The notes under the pieces were generated by a model. The model was not told the origin of the DNA. It ran no database searches and saw only the letters and a list, made by a program, of their open reading frames with translations. Source: Silene conica (lineage: Eukaryota; Streptophyta; Magnoliopsida; Caryophyllales; Caryophyllaceae). From it: a stretch of 64,000 nt of DNA. Both the position numbers and the translations under genes were made by a program. Of the stretch, positions 1-12,349 are shown one piece after another. Where the stretch lies: NCBI GenBank assembly GCA_029255685.2, contig CM055320.2:10216614-10280613 (forward strand). The letters run 5' to 3'. How positions within the stretch are numbered: position 1 is the stretch's first letter; every line of letters begins with the position of its first letter.

Positions 1-370
1 TTGGCGACTGAAATGAAGTAATGGCGACTGAAATCAGTCGCCAAAACAGAGCACAAGAAACCAAAGCCCCTGGAAAGTCAGGAGCATTGGCGACTGAACA
101 GGGGGAATTGGCGACTGAAGTCTGTCGCCAATTTGGCGACTGCTTCATTTATGTCGCCAATTTGGCGACTGCCCTGTCTGTCGCCAAATTGTGTCTTTGG
201 CGACTACCCTGTCTGTCGCCAAATTTGGCGACGGATTTCAGTCGCCCGAGTTTTTTTGGCGACAAAAGTCAGCGACAACAGTTTGGCGACTGTTGTCCGT
301 CGCCAATAGGTGTTTTGCGACAGATTTCAGTCGCCAATATTTGTCGCCCGATCGTGTTTTCGTTGTAGTG
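1..370. mobile_element. Right-hand terminus of a CACTA (En/Spm-type) DNA transposon, cut by window edge
   Basis: The stretch ends at 370 in a sequence whose reverse complement begins CACTACAACGAAAAC, the typical CACTA terminal inverted repeat. The next bases, CAC, could be one side of the usual 3-bp target duplication. The 340 bp before it are packed with TTGGCGAC and its complement GTCGCCAA in both orientations, which fits the subterminal arrays that bind CACTA transposase-associated proteins. The other end and any transposase lie outside the window. The two short ORFs across this region are by-products of the repeat and are not called. Confidence 0.72.
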
Positions 371-605
371 CACCACACTTACAACTACCACCACAATAGC
401 CACCACCATGACGCCACCGCCGCCACTGCCACCACCACCACCACCGTTGTGACATTCCCCACCATTACTGCCATGACACCCTACCACCATCATTGTTGTG
501 ACCACCGCCACGACATCCTACCGCCACCATCGCCACCAACGCTGACACCCCCACCACCATCACCGTCGTGACCATCACCGCCGCCACCACCACTATGACA
601 CCTCC
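371..605. repeat. CCA/CAC-rich low-complexity tract
   Basis: Trinucleotide-like CCACCACCG runs fill this stretch. They continue at 1161-1200 after the hAT element, so the element inserted into one simple-sequence tract. No gene is seen; open frames here give only His/Pro/Thr or Gly/Val runs. Confidence 0.7.
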
Positions 606-613
606 ATCTCCAC

Positions 614-1152
614 TAGAGGCGGCAATCATTGACACGACCCGAAAACACGACACGAACCCGACACGAAATTAGCGGGTTCGGGTCAAGCTGTTTCAACCCG
701 TTTACGTAATTGGGTTGACACGAACACGACTCGAATTTATATGGGTCGGGTTCGGGTTGGGGTTTTCCGACACGAACCCGACACGAATAACCCATTAATT
801 TAAATAGGTTATGATATATCCATCTAAATGGGTTATAATCGGGTTATGTTATTTTGAATTTGAAATAAGATATGAAGATTGTCTATTCTTGATGTACATA
901 TTAATTTTGAATGCATTATATTTATATGGGTTTGATGGGTTAAACGGGTTAAACGGGTCGAAATTGATTTGTTAAAACTTAAATGGGTTACACAAGTCGG
1001 GTTGGGTTATTGAAAAAATAAATGGGTTGGGTTAGGGTTGATGCATGTGACCCGTTTATCTAATTGGGTCGGGTTAGGGTTTAGGGGTCATGACCCATTT
1101 AATGGTGACACGAACACGAACCCGACACGACCCGACCTGTTTGCCAGGTCTA
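614..1152. mobile_element. Non-autonomous hAT element, 539 bp
   Basis: The left end reads TAGAGGCGGCAATC and the inverted right end reads TAGACCTGGCAAAC. These are imperfect terminal inverted repeats with the TAG start common in plant hAT elements. A perfect 8-bp duplication, ATCTCCAC, flanks it (606-613 and 1153-1160). The interior has many copies of GGGTCGGG, GGGTT and ACACGAACCCGACACGA near both ends, which look like subterminal transposase-binding arrays. There is no coding capacity. Confidence 0.85.
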
Positions 1153-1160
1153 ATCTCCAC

Positions 1161-2874
1161 CACCGTCATGCCACCTCCGTCACCATCACTGCCGCCAGTA
1201 GATAAGTGGTTGTTTATGGTGGTGTGTGTTAGTGGTAGGAGTGAGTATGAGTGGTAGGAGTGAGTATGAGTGAACCATTGGTTCTCTTTCTTAGAGTAAC
1301 CAAACAACCAATTAAGTTTTAGGTAAACTCTTTTCTTTTCCTTTCTTACCATTTCTTATTTCCTTTCTCTTTTCCTTTCTCTAACCAAACACCCCCTAAT
1401 ACACCATACAATTAAATTTGAATCACCTAAACACTTCTCGAAAATAGAAATATTTGTCAAATCACGCATATGATATTACTTAAATCCCGCACATTTTGTC
1501 ACCTTATTCCGAATTTGCTTCTTGTTAAAAAAAAGTGTCTCCACTCTCCTTTTTACCATGGCCACTAACCAAATTTTCCTAATAATTTAACAAATTATGG
1601 ATTTTAATTCACACATTCACAAGTAATTTCGTTATTTTATCAATAAATTTATTAATATACGTCTTTTCATTGATTGAATGAATGTTTTTTTGTCTCAAAC
1701 AAAGCGATTTTACAATTAGGGTTTGAAATTTTAGAATTTTGGATTTTGGATTGTTGAAGGTGGATCAGTTTATGATGGTTAGTGTTGTGTCGGTTTAAGG
1801 CGGCATGTGGTGGTGCATTATGTTTGTGAGCGGCTGGTGGGGGTGTCTGATGGTGGGGCAAGTGGCCTGGTGGTGGGATAGCTAAACATACATGTTTTTT
1901 TTGGATTTTTTTGCTTTTGAATTGTCGTCTCTAATTGTGTGTGAAAAGTGAGTGGGGTAAAGTCAGAATAAGACGATAAAGTATGCGGGATTAAGTAAAA
2001 TCTTGTGCGAGATTTAGTAAGAATATACAAAAAATAAAATAGAGAGGGTTATTTAAAAGGGACGTGCTAAATCCCGCACATCGTTTTACTCAATTTCACA
2101 CATTTTTCACAATTATTCAGAATATACCCGCCATTTTTCATCCCCACCAAACGAGAAACAAGAGAGAGAGAGAGAAAACAACAAAAATCAAAATCCCAAA
2201 ATAAACTCCCTTCTCCGGCGACCACCATCCCAAAGTCGTCGAGCACCTTTGGTTCCCTCCACACAACCATCCCCACGCCGAACCAGAACCTAATAACACC
2301 CGACAAAACTTCCCTCACCACACTGTTGCTCTGATTCTTGGATTGCCCGATGGTTTTATTCAATTAGACAGGAATCATAACATTAGTGTATTGCACTAAT
2401 GCACGATGCTTATAATCAATGCATATAAATTATATTCAATGCCATATATATCAAAATTATGCGAAAATTGAGTCTTGGGTAGACATATTGATTAAGGATA
2501 TTGGACGAATAATAGGTTATTTGGAATCAATTAACAAGGTCAATGTTCAAAGTTTTATTTCAAAACATAAGAGCAGAATCCCTAATTGTTAAAAAACCTT
2601 TTTTTTTTAAAAAAAAAAAAATATTAACTAAATCGAATAAAAGACGGAAATTAATAAAAAAATTTACGATAAAATGAGAAATTACGTTTGATATGTGCGA
2701 ACTGTAATCCATAATAGTCAACGAATAAGAGATTAGTCGGGTTTAAACTTTAAAGGGAGAGAAGCCTTTAAATTCTTTAGTTTTTTTTAAAAAAAAATTA
2801 TATTAAGGGCAATTATAAAAAGTTAGGGTAAAAAATATTGAATTAAGCAAGTACTATTCGGATTTAGCAACTAA
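1161..2874. other. Intergenic, no gene recognised
   Basis: AT-rich and without a convincing exon. A phrase resembling AAATCCCGCACA recurs at about 1483, 1983 (inverted) and 2071, which suggests remnants of one dispersed repeat. An ACCAAACACCCCCTAA string near 1384-1400 resembles the end of a Tourist-like MITE, but I found no partner end. A homopolymer run (T10 then A13) sits near 2600. Confidence 0.5.
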
Positions 2875-2903
2875 CTAGTGTAACACCCGTGAAAATTCAC
2901 AGG
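2875..2903 (-). mobile_element. Helitron-like 3' terminus on the minus strand
   Basis: Read on the minus strand, an 8-bp stem with one mismatch (86-93 against 96-103 of the 2800 block) and a 2-nt loop is followed by TGTTACACTAG and then T. A hairpin just before CTAG inserted next to T is the usual Helitron 3' end. The 5' end was not located, so the extent is unknown. The minisatellite to the right may lie inside it. Confidence 0.4.
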
Positions 2904-3149
2904 ATTGTTCAATTTTAATTTTGATAGAGAAGGAATAATTAAGCTGTTAAATATATTAATAACCGGAGTGGTGTATAGGTAAAGTTTTAATAAAAATAAA
3001 TAAAAATGTTTATATATAATGAGATATATAAGAACCGTTTGAAATACAACTTGAAACAACGAAAAATATAATTAAAAAATGGAAAGTCATGACTTTCGGA
3101 GGTTTTAGTTGTTAAGGTGGTTGGTTCCACAAAATTGATAAGGTGACTG

Positions 3150-3985
3150 TTATTAGTATTTTGTAATTAAGTTTTTTTATTAGGTTTTGAAAAATTGATA
3201 CCCATATTAATTAACACAGTTATATTAATTAACACGGTTAAATAGGTGGTTGCTGTATAATTAATTTCAGTTTTTTATTTGGTTTTGAGAATTGATACTC
3301 ATATTAATTAATACGGTTATATTAATTAACGCAGTTAATTAGGTGGTTGTATAATTAATTTCAGTTTTTTTTATTTGATTTTTGAGAATTGGTACCCATA
3401 TTAAATAACACGGTCATATTAATTAACACGGTTAATTAGGTGGTTGTATAATTAATTTCAAATTTTTCTTTGGTTTTGAGAATTGGTACCCATATTAATT
3501 AACACAGTTAATTAGGTGGTTGTATAATTAATTTCAGTTTTTTATTTGATTTTGAGATTGGTATCAATATTAATTAACACGGTTAATTAGGTGGTTGTAT
3601 AATTAATTTCAGATTTTTATTTGGTTTTGAGAATTGGTACCCATATTAATTAACACGGATATATTAATTAAGACGGTTAATTATGTGGTTTTATAATTAA
3701 TTTCAGTTTTTTATTTAGTTTTGAGAATTAGTACCCATATTAATTAACACGGTTATATTAATAAACACGGTTAATTAAGTGGTTGTATAATTAATTTCAG
3801 TTTTTTATTTGGTTTTTGAGAATTGATACCCATATTAATTAACACGTTTATATTAACTAACACGGTTAATTGAAATGTTGTATAATTAATTTCAGATTTT
3901 TATTTGGTTTTGAAAATTGATATCTATATTAATTAACACGGTTAATTAGGTGATTGTATAATTAATTTCATTTTTTTTATTTGTT
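3150..3985. repeat. AT-rich minisatellite, about ten units of 76-95 bp
   Basis: The unit contains TATTAATTAACACGGTTA, then TTAGGTGGTTGTATAATTAA, TTTCAGTTTTTTATTTGGTT and TTGAGAATTGGTACCCA. Length varies because some units carry the AACACGGTTA phrase twice and others once. Copies differ by a few substitutions each, so the array is not freshly amplified. It ends a few bases before the hAT insertion at 4006. Confidence 0.85.
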
Positions 3986-4005
3986 CTAGTTCGCTGATGT
4001 GGAAA

Positions 4006-4347
4006 TAGGGCTGTTCAAAAAGAGACCCGGACCGGCAAACCCGACCGACCCGGACTGTTCGGTCTGGTCCGGACCGGATACATACCAGTCCGGTCTCCGG
4101 GTCCCCAAAAATATGGTGACCGGTCTCCGGTCCGGTCCGATCCACATAAGAAAAAAAAATCAATTTACCTTGTAAAGTAGTACCGGTCCGGTCCAAACCC
4201 GGAAAAAACCGGACCTAAAGGGTGTCGGTCCGATCCGGTCCGGTCCTGGTCCCCTCCCAACCGGTCCGGTCCGCGGTCTTGGGGATGGTGAGTGTCCGGT
4301 CTACGGTTTGTCCGGTCCGGTCCGGTTTTGGACCAATGAACACCCCT
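4006..4347. mobile_element. Non-autonomous hAT element, 342 bp
   Basis: Ends TAGGGCTGTTCA and (inverted) AGGGGTGTTCA form short terminal repeats. An 8-bp duplication, TGTGGAAA, lies at 3998-4005 and 4348-4355. The interior is dominated by CCGGTCCGGTCC and related strings in both orientations, the likely subterminal transposase sites. Open frames rich in Gly-Pro-Asp-Arg come from these repeats and are not genes. Confidence 0.82.
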
Positions 4348-4355
4348 TGTGGAAA

Positions 4356-6830
4356 GATGACCAACACGGTTTTGCATGATTGAGTGATTGACTAAAACAA
4401 AGTATAATTTCTGAGGTTGAATCAGAAAGTTTGAATAATCTCATTCTTGCATTATATTGTGTCACATAGTCAGAAATACAAATTTTTTTAATCAATATAT
4501 ATACTTAAAAGAGGAACTTTTTGAGCGATTTTATTGGCTAATGTTTTAGAGTAATTTCATTGGCTATTACTTTTGTTAAATAAATTAAGTATATAAATAA
4601 AAAGATAATTAAATAATAATAAAATATCAGTTTGATAATTATTGTTTTTAGAGCGATTACGTTGGATATTACTTTGGTTAAATCTATCTATCTATACTAT
4701 TAAAGGAAGTTTTTTCCGAGCGATTTTATTAGCTATTTTTTTAGGCGATTTCATTGGCCGAGTGATTTTATTGGCTGCTTTTTTTTCAGGCGATTTCATG
4801 TATTTAATGTTATGTGCAATTTATTCCCATAAGTTAACATGTACAAATTAATCTCATATGTTTTTAGTCTTTGTGCAAATCAATCCGATCCATAAGAGTA
4901 TAACTCTATAGGAGACTCTTTATTTTCATCAAACAATAGCTAATATGTAATCTTTTAAAAAAAATCTATAGTGAAAAGTTCTTCCTAGAATTTTGATTTT
5001 ATTTGGAATCTTATATATTAATATAATATAAGGCCGAGTTATCAAAAAATAGATTATTTGAGGTTTTTTATTACAAGAAGCCGGATTATCCCATGAAATA
5101 CAGAATTATCCCATAAGAATATTCGGGTTTATAAGACTATATATATATATATGCGCATGCGGCGTGAAAATAAATATACTACCTATTCTGGAATAATTTT
5201 AGTTATTACTCAATTTAGAAATTTGAAAGGTTAATACCTATATATATACCTGCACTTAATATGATCTAATGTAAAAAAAAAATACAAGTTAATATTAAAA
5301 GTATACGAGTTTCAACTATCTTCATATATTAGAAATATTGGATAAATAATTTTTTCAAGATGATGCTCGAATGAAAAGTATAGAAGTTATTATAAAAATA
5401 TATGTGCTTAAAATATTATTTTGACAGTGATGCGTAATATGTAAGACGGGTAATGTTCTCTACATATTTCGTTTGTTCCGGTTGTCGTCTTAGTAGCTAC
5501 GAAGTATCTATGGCTTATGAGTTATGAATACTACTATGACGCTATCATTTGCGAATTAAACAGTAGCTCATGCTGGTGTTCCTTAAAAGGCCCTTATCTT
5601 ATGCATTCTCCATTCCGGCTAATAGTTATCAATTTATCGTGACGATCAGGCAACCATATCTATTGACCGGAAATCATGGAGCTATTATCATACGTTTCTC
5701 ATAATTATACGTGAAATTTATGAATTGGAAAACTATTTATTTAATTGACTATTATCTTAGATGATTAAAATTTGAGAATTGACCAACCATAAATTAATTA
5801 AGTAATTAAGTACTTAGATAACTTTACAACTAATAATAATAAAATAAGTAGCTAATAGATAGAATTTACAACTGGTTAGAATTATAAAATAAAAGAAGAC
5901 AAGTGCGACTCAAACACGTCACCAATTATATTAGGGAGTATATATATTTGCATCAGTATTTATTCGTCTTTCCAATGTTTTTGCTTTGATTTTAATTTCT
6001 TTATATTGTTTCCATCTTATATATTTGTTTTCTTTATCATTTTTACACATATGTATACTAACTACTGTATGTTTTTGCTACGGAATTTTTTTTCAGGACA
6101 ACGGTCGCCAATTCGGCACGCTTGAAATGACTATAAGAAGCCTAGCTACTAGAGATATAAGAGGTTATTAACTTATTATAGTCTTGAAAATTACCGTACC
6201 TTTGAATCTTTGATATGATCTAATCAATAGAAAATCATCACATTGGTATTTAAGAAATTCTTATGCACGTGGGATTAATTCAAGAGCCAAACCTAAAAGT
6301 TAATTTCGAGCAATATTACTGCAAGAATTTGATCAACAATAATATAATAGGTTATATAATTTTGAATGTATTAGAATTCTAGCTGCGCAATTACACAATA
6401 TCTATTTGAGTGTGATACAAAGTTTAATTATATATGTAAAGACTCTTTTTTATTATGACCTCGACCTTACCACAATATTGTGTTTGTTATTATATTATTC
6501 CTATATATTTAAGCAAAAAGTTTTTCCCCAATATTTACAGTTTTTTAACAATGTCTGTTTTACAAGATGTTATAATGCCATTAAAATATTGATCCAAATC
6601 AACTATAAGAAATCAACACCAATAATGATCCGAGGTGTTGTCAGATGCCACACATTATGTAAAACGGTATACCCATACCATGAATATTCTTTGGAAAGTA
6701 ATCATTCTCACATAGATTGAGCAAAATATGGCTACATATTCGTTATAATTAAATGTTTTCAAGGCAACCATCTCGATTAAGATAAATACCAGAAAATTTA
6801 TTACTTGGCCAGCGGCCGGGCGTGAACTTA
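4356..6830. other. AT-rich intergenic repeats, no supported gene
   Basis: No complete gene is visible. Two places (about 4489 and 4683) read A, then TC, then an AT-rich run leading into TTAAAAGAGGAAC or TTAAAGGAAG, like plant Helitron 5' ends, but no matching 3' ends could be assigned. At about 6096-6165 a short open stretch follows a T-rich tract ending in CAG and is followed by GTTATT. It could be a stranded exon; I do not recognise the protein. Confidence 0.4.
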
Positions 6831-6839
6831 AGTATATAA

Positions 6840-7560
6840 ATAAAAATATAATTAAATATATAGTAATAGAAAATCAGTTGGATAATTATTGTTTTTAGAG
6901 CGATTATCTTGGATATTACTTTGTAAAAATAAATTAATTATATAAATAAAGAGATAACTAAATTAAATAGTAATAAAATATCAGTTGGATAATAATTGAA
7001 TTAGTTAACAAAATAATTGATTTCATTAGCAATTATTTTAGAGCAATTTCATTGGCTATTACTTTGGTTAAATAAATTAAGTATATAAATAAAAAGATAA
7101 TTAAATATATAGTAATCAAATATCAGTTAGATAATTATTGTTTTTAGAACGATTAAATTGGTTATTACTTTGTTTAAATAAATTAAGTATATAAATAAAA
7201 AGATAATAAAATAGTAATAAAATATCAGTTACATAATAATTGAATTAATTAATAAAATAATTGAGTTCATTAGCTATTGTTTTAGAGCAATAATTTCATT
7301 GGCTATTACTTTAATTAAATAAATTAAGTATATAAATAAAAAGATACTTAAATGGTAATAAAATATCATTTGGATAATTATTGTTTTTAGAGCGATTACT
7401 TCGACTATTACTTTGGTTAAATAAATTAAGTATATAAATAAAAAAATAATTAAATAGTAATAAAATATCATTTGGGTAATTATTGAATTAGTTAATATAA
7501 ATTGACTGTAAACTATTGAATTAATTAATAAAATAATTGATTTTAAACCAAGAGTTTTGG
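6840..7560. repeat. Degenerate tandem repeat, units about 105-140 bp
   Basis: Repeated phrases TTAGAGCGATT, TTGGCTATTACTTTGGTTAA, ATAAATTAAGTATATAAATA and TAATAAAATATCAGTTGGAT recur five to six times at uneven spacing. A related block lies at 4505-4690. Units differ by substitutions and small indels. No coding capacity. Confidence 0.75.
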
Positions 7561-7729
7561 CTACCGTAGAGTTATAGGGATTAAGGAGACTTTGAGATAT
7601 GAGCTAGCCATTTTTGATATAATATAGTACCCTTTTTTTTATAAAACAAAATTATATAACAACATTATCCATTTGGAGTAAAACATTAGCTTCGTATTTT
7701 TGTCAATGGAATTTTGTTTTGACAAATAC

Positions 7730-8087
7730 GAGCTACGGAATGCAAACACATAAGAATATGAGCTAATGTAAAAAGAATACGATTTTAAGAGAATCAGAAA
7801 CTATAAAATACGAGCACAAACAATGCGAGTTATTAACCTAAGAATACGAGCTAATATAAAAAGAATACGAACTATTAAGCTAAGAATACGAGCTAATGTA
7901 AAAACAATACGATCTATTAAGATAAGACGGGCTTTAAAATATGAGCACAAATGAATATGAGCTAATGAAAAAACAATACGAGCTATTAACATATTACGAG
8001 CTTCAAAATATGAGCACAAATGAATACGAATATGAGATTAAAAGGATCACGGGCTTAAATATACAAGCACATAAGAATACAGCCTAA
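7730..8087. repeat. AATACGAGCTAAT short-unit array, left part
   Basis: Loose repetition of AAGAATACGAGCTAATGTAA and ATACGAGCTATTAAG, with a basic period near 20-30 bp and many variants. It stops abruptly at the Helitron 5' end and resumes at 10208 in the same orientation, so the two parts were one array before that insertion. Confidence 0.75.
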
Positions 8088-10207
8088 TCTATATATAAGT
8101 ATAAAAGAGAAACCACTAAATATCTTACTGTACACGTGTCAAGCAATGGTGAATTATTTTCCCGCCTAACTTAATAACTTAATGATGATTCTTACTAATT
8201 TTCACTACCATCGCCTTATTCCTAAATTATATTTCCCAGAAAAGATTTCATATCTTTACGTACCCAAAAAAAAGAAAAGATTCATATATTTCTTCAAGAT
8301 TATTATAGCTGTGTAATATATGTCCACCTAAAATTTCCAATTCCCGTATATCTTCATATATTATACTATTTGCATCGTCATGTTAAAAGGATTCATTCAG
8401 ATTTACGGAGTATAATCCAACCCTTATTTTCGCGAAAGTGTAAATTATTTTAGCCGTGTATTAATTCTAATTTTCCATAATTTACTAAAAGTACTCATTT
8501 TTTTTTCCCATTTTCGAATAATTTTATATTTTGATGTTTGATCTAAAGTCGCTACTATAGCAAGTTTTTTGAATTGGCAAATAATATGGGTGTCAACGAA
8601 ATTTTTCATCAATTGTTAGTAGAGTGAAGAATACATACTTTTGTATTGTGTTTGTTTATTTTTTCCGGTAATTTTAATTATTTCTTGAAGGCAACAACAA
8701 TGGATTATTTTTCTATAATTTTAATTGTTGGGCTTCTTAATTTGGTTATTTTCTTATTATTTCAATGTGTATCTTCTTACATATAGTTAAACTCAACAAA
8801 TTGCCTCAATATTTTTTCTTTTAGAAGATTTGTTATGGTTTATATTTATATCTTTGTCCATTTTTATTAATTCGTATAAGATAAGGTTTATGAATTATGA
8901 TCCTATAGTTTTAAACCGCTCGACATGAAATGGTTAAATAATTTTAAAATCTTCAATGAACATTAGAAGCAGGACTATACATGAATAGTGTAGGCTAATG
9001 TCTCATATTGGGATTAATGGATTATACATGTGTTATCAAGGTATAATATAGCAGATTAACCATGTGATTTTCGATTTTATTGACAAATTCCAGATCTTAA
9101 TAGAATTGGCTTTACTTAAAATTGTCTCAACTTAACACCTCTCATAACCTCTTTGAAATTTTATTTCTGTTCTATTCGGGTGTGAGAGTCGTCTTAAATT
9201 AACCCGATTTTAAACAAAAATTAGTGATCTTGATAATGCTAACAACCATCAGTTGCGTGCCTCAAACCTTATACGGAGTAACTATATGTTTGACATTGGT
9301 CTACCTATGATATCTTTGTGGCCTTAAGCCATTGTAAATGTGTGATATAACTATTTGTTTTGAGGCTCTATGCATCCAAGAATAAAGTTTTTACCACTCA
9401 AAGATAATAAATTTTGTAATTGATATCTCCTTTTATCTTTCATAGTTGGGTATTAAATTTTAAACATTGTTAGACTTTATACCTCGTGGACAAAATATTT
9501 ATTTATGCATATTTGTACAATTGTAATGTTTATACTTTCTACCCGTGAGCAAAAAAATTAAAAGTTATTTACCGTTTGATAATTCAACAAATGTGTTTTC
9601 AAAAGAGAAAAATGTCTTGAGGGACTTGGTCATAAAGTATATAACTAGGTCTGTCACTCGACTATTTATTTTCTAATAAGGAAGTGGAGAACTGGTTTCC
9701 TATAAAAGATTTCGACCTATAAATAATATTTCAAAAGTTACTTAGAAATTTTTTTTTTTAATTTTGTGTGATAATATGGTTCACCTTATTAAGAGTTATT
9801 GTTAGATATAGCCCATAATCTATGGTTAAATAGGTCTTCACGTTAAACGTTTAAATACTATGTTAACAGAATGAGGTAGATGATACTTAAATGGAGTTGT
9901 TGAATAAGAGTTTGCAGTGAAGATTGGTTCTCAAATATACTGTGCATTTGACAAAAGTAATAAGAAATCAAGGATGAACTACGATCCTCAGCCGGGTTAA
10001 AACGCGTGGTTATGAATAAAGATATAAATGACCGATGATTATGACAAATTATCCTAATCGAATAGAGAATGCACAAGTTGCATGACTACTTCAACATATT
10101 AACAAGACTATTAATTATTTTGTAATTTTTTAAAACTATAAAATTTAGACATTTTATTTACATAGAACTATACATGTCCGTGCAACTTTGCACGGGTTCT
10201 AAACTAG
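8088..10207 (+). mobile_element. Non-autonomous Helitron, 2.1 kb
   Basis: The 5' end starts TCTATATATAAG after an A. The 3' end is CTAG followed by T, with a hairpin just upstream (stem CCGTGCAA at 10178-10185 pairing with 10188-10195, then 12 nt to the terminus). This is the standard Helitron arrangement of 5'-TC, 3' hairpin, CTRR and insertion between A and T without target duplication. Removing it rejoins the AATACGAGCT array. No Rep/helicase coding region is visible inside, so it would depend on an autonomous partner. Confidence 0.8.
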
Positions 10208-10600
10208 TAAGATGATAATACGAGCTAATATAAACAAAATACAAAAACAAGCTAATTGAAAGACTTCTCGAGCTAAAAAAAATAGACCCATATTTGCAAT
10301 ACGTTAAATTTCATGATATAATAGGCATTTAAGATTACGAGTTATAATTAAAAGAATACGAGCTACAAAATACGAATATATAAGAAATTCGAGCTAATGT
10401 TAAAAGAATAAGAACTTAAGAGAATCAAGAACTAAAAATACGGGCATATAAGAAGGCGAGCTATTAATGTTAGAATGCGTGCTAATAGAGTTATTAAGCT
10501 AAGAATACGAGCTAATGTAAAAAATACGAGCTATTAAGATAAGAATACGAGCTAATGTAAAACAAATACGAGTTAATATTAAAAGAATACGAGCTCCAAC
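10208..10600. repeat. AATACGAGCTAAT short-unit array, right part
   Basis: Same unit family and orientation as the block ending at 8087. It fades out near 10600 into the flank of the eIF2-gamma promoter region. Confidence 0.72.
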
Positions 10601-10739
10601 TATCTTCATATATTAAAAATATTGGGAAACAAATGAAAAGTATAGAAGTTATTATAAAAATATATGTGCTTAAAATATTATTTTAACAGTAATATGTAAG
10701 TGTCTTGAAATTATTTTTGATATTGCCGGGTTTGGAGGT

Positions 10740-10801
10740 ACATGTTTCCGTTTCTATTGGAGTTTCACGCACATGTTTCCGTTTCTATTGATGTTTCACG
10801 C
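10740..10801. repeat. 31-bp direct duplication upstream of eIF2-gamma
   Basis: Two adjacent copies of a unit starting ACATGTTTCCGTTTCTATTG and ending GTTTCACGC. The two differ by one substitution. It lies about 200 bp upstream of the inferred transcription start region. Confidence 0.7.
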
Positions 10802-10948
10802 ACTTTCAACGTTTCATGTTGTTCCGATGATAATACATCTGATATTTTATTAGCCTTTAAAACAATCATACCTAGGGTGATATACTATTTGGGAAACACA
10901 AATAATAAAATCGTTAAAATTAAAAAGGCGGACAAAGAGTTTACGGTC

Positions 10949-10957
10949 TAGGGTTTA
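10949..10957 (-). promoter_or_regulatory. Telo-box (AAACCCTA) in the eIF2-gamma promoter
   Basis: The plus strand reads TAGGGTTTA, the complement of the AAACCCTA telo-box that is common in promoters of plant translation genes. It lies upstream of the pyrimidine-rich leader. No clear TATA box was seen. Confidence 0.45.
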
Positions 10958-10989
10958 AGAATTGAATTACCGAAGCGTATCATAGTATC

Positions 10990-12349
10990 ATCCATTGAGT
11001 TTTTACCGTCTGCAACGTTACCCTCTGCGTATCTGCGTATTCACACATTCTCATCTTCATCGTCTTCGTCTCTTTCTCTCTCCTTTTGCGTCATATCTCC
11101 GCTTCTTTTCCAGGTCTGTACTCAATCATTATTCGATTAACTTACTCTTTGTATTCCTCAGATTTCATTATTATTTTATCTGATGACTTGATTGACTTGC
11201 TAATAGTTTGGGTTCTTGATTTCTAATTGTTTTGAATGAATTGCGCGAATTGATTAATTGATGTTTTAACTGTTGTGTTTTTTTAATTAGCTCATGTTTA
11301 GTTTTGTTCGTTTTGAGCATGTCTTCAGCTTGTATGGCGGCGATTATTGGTTCTTGATTTGTAGACTATGTGGAGTGTTGTTGCCAATCAATTTGATCCG
11401 GTTGATTGTTCTAGCTTTCATCCTTTTATCAAAGTTTTCAATGATACGAGGGATAGCATTTACTTCCTCCGGTTCCGCTGAATTGTGTACATTTTTGGAA
11501 AATGTACTAATAGAATAGAGGAATTATGTTTTGTTGCTTGATAATTCGATTGAAAATTGCTGAACACGTGTGCTCATAGGATACATTGTTGTTAGTTATT
11601 ACAGTATTAGTACATGTATATGCTTAGAATCGTTTTAGCTGATGTTAGGTGATACGGTCTAACATTGAGATAGGTGAATTTTTGAGAGGGTCGGTAGTTA
11701 GGCTGAAAGAGGAGTTCAAGTTTTAGACCGTGTGAGAGTGTCAATCAAGTTTCTGTCGTAGTATGAAAGAAGGATGTGGCTTCACCGCAGTCATTCAAGC
11801 CTTTAAATTTGTAAGAGTTTGAGCAATATGTGTTTCACTCAACTTGATTGTAGCTTAGAGATGGAGAGGTTTTATGGGGTTTACTTCAAATATACTCCTA
11901 TTTTATAGAATTGCCCTATTTTCCTTTCTATCAAATGAAATTGCCCCATTTCTGAAAGGTGGATCTAATTTTGTTTTGTTTTAACCTGACAATTTGAATT
12001 AAAATGAACACATATATATTTTTGCCGACCAGATTAATTTTCATCATTCATCCTTTACACTTACCACATGTCTGCCCCCTTGCCCTCATTGATATTTTGT
12101 ACATAAGAAAGAAAGAGGGTTTTTATTGCCGAGTTGCCACTATAAATGGTGTCTTATGCTATGAGGCAGCCTCATTATAGACATACCCATATATAATATC
12201 CAGACTGGAGATACCTTACCTCCACTAAATGAATATTTAAATTCTGGTTTTACTGTTTGGTAGCGTGTATGATAATATTGCGCATTCCTGCTTATTAATA
12301 TCTATTGCAGGTGTTGCAAGGGTAGCGGAGTTTGACCACTGCATTCAGA
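10990..12349 (+). other. eIF2-gamma 5' UTR with leader intron
   Basis: A CT-rich leader runs from about 10990 to 11113 and ends CAG followed by GTCTGT. A leader intron of about 1.2 kb is inferred from 11114 to 12310, ending TATTGCAG. The second untranslated part, 12311-12349, leads into the start codon. The transcription start is not determined from sequence. An ORF at 11294-11518 lies in the intron and is not called. Confidence 0.6.

Noticed and set aside
1667..2363. Three minus-strand ORFs of 64-98 aa
   Set aside because: Low-complexity, no splice context, no recognisable domain, and they cross repeated AAATCCCGCACA-type sequence.
3942..4495. Overlapping minus-strand ORFs rich in Gly, Pro, Asp and Arg
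   Set aside because: They are translations of the CCGGTCC subterminal repeats of the hAT element at 4006-4347.
7274..8019. Hydrophobic ORFs resembling membrane peptides
   Set aside because: They are by-products of AT-rich tandem repeats, with internal duplication matching the DNA repeat unit.
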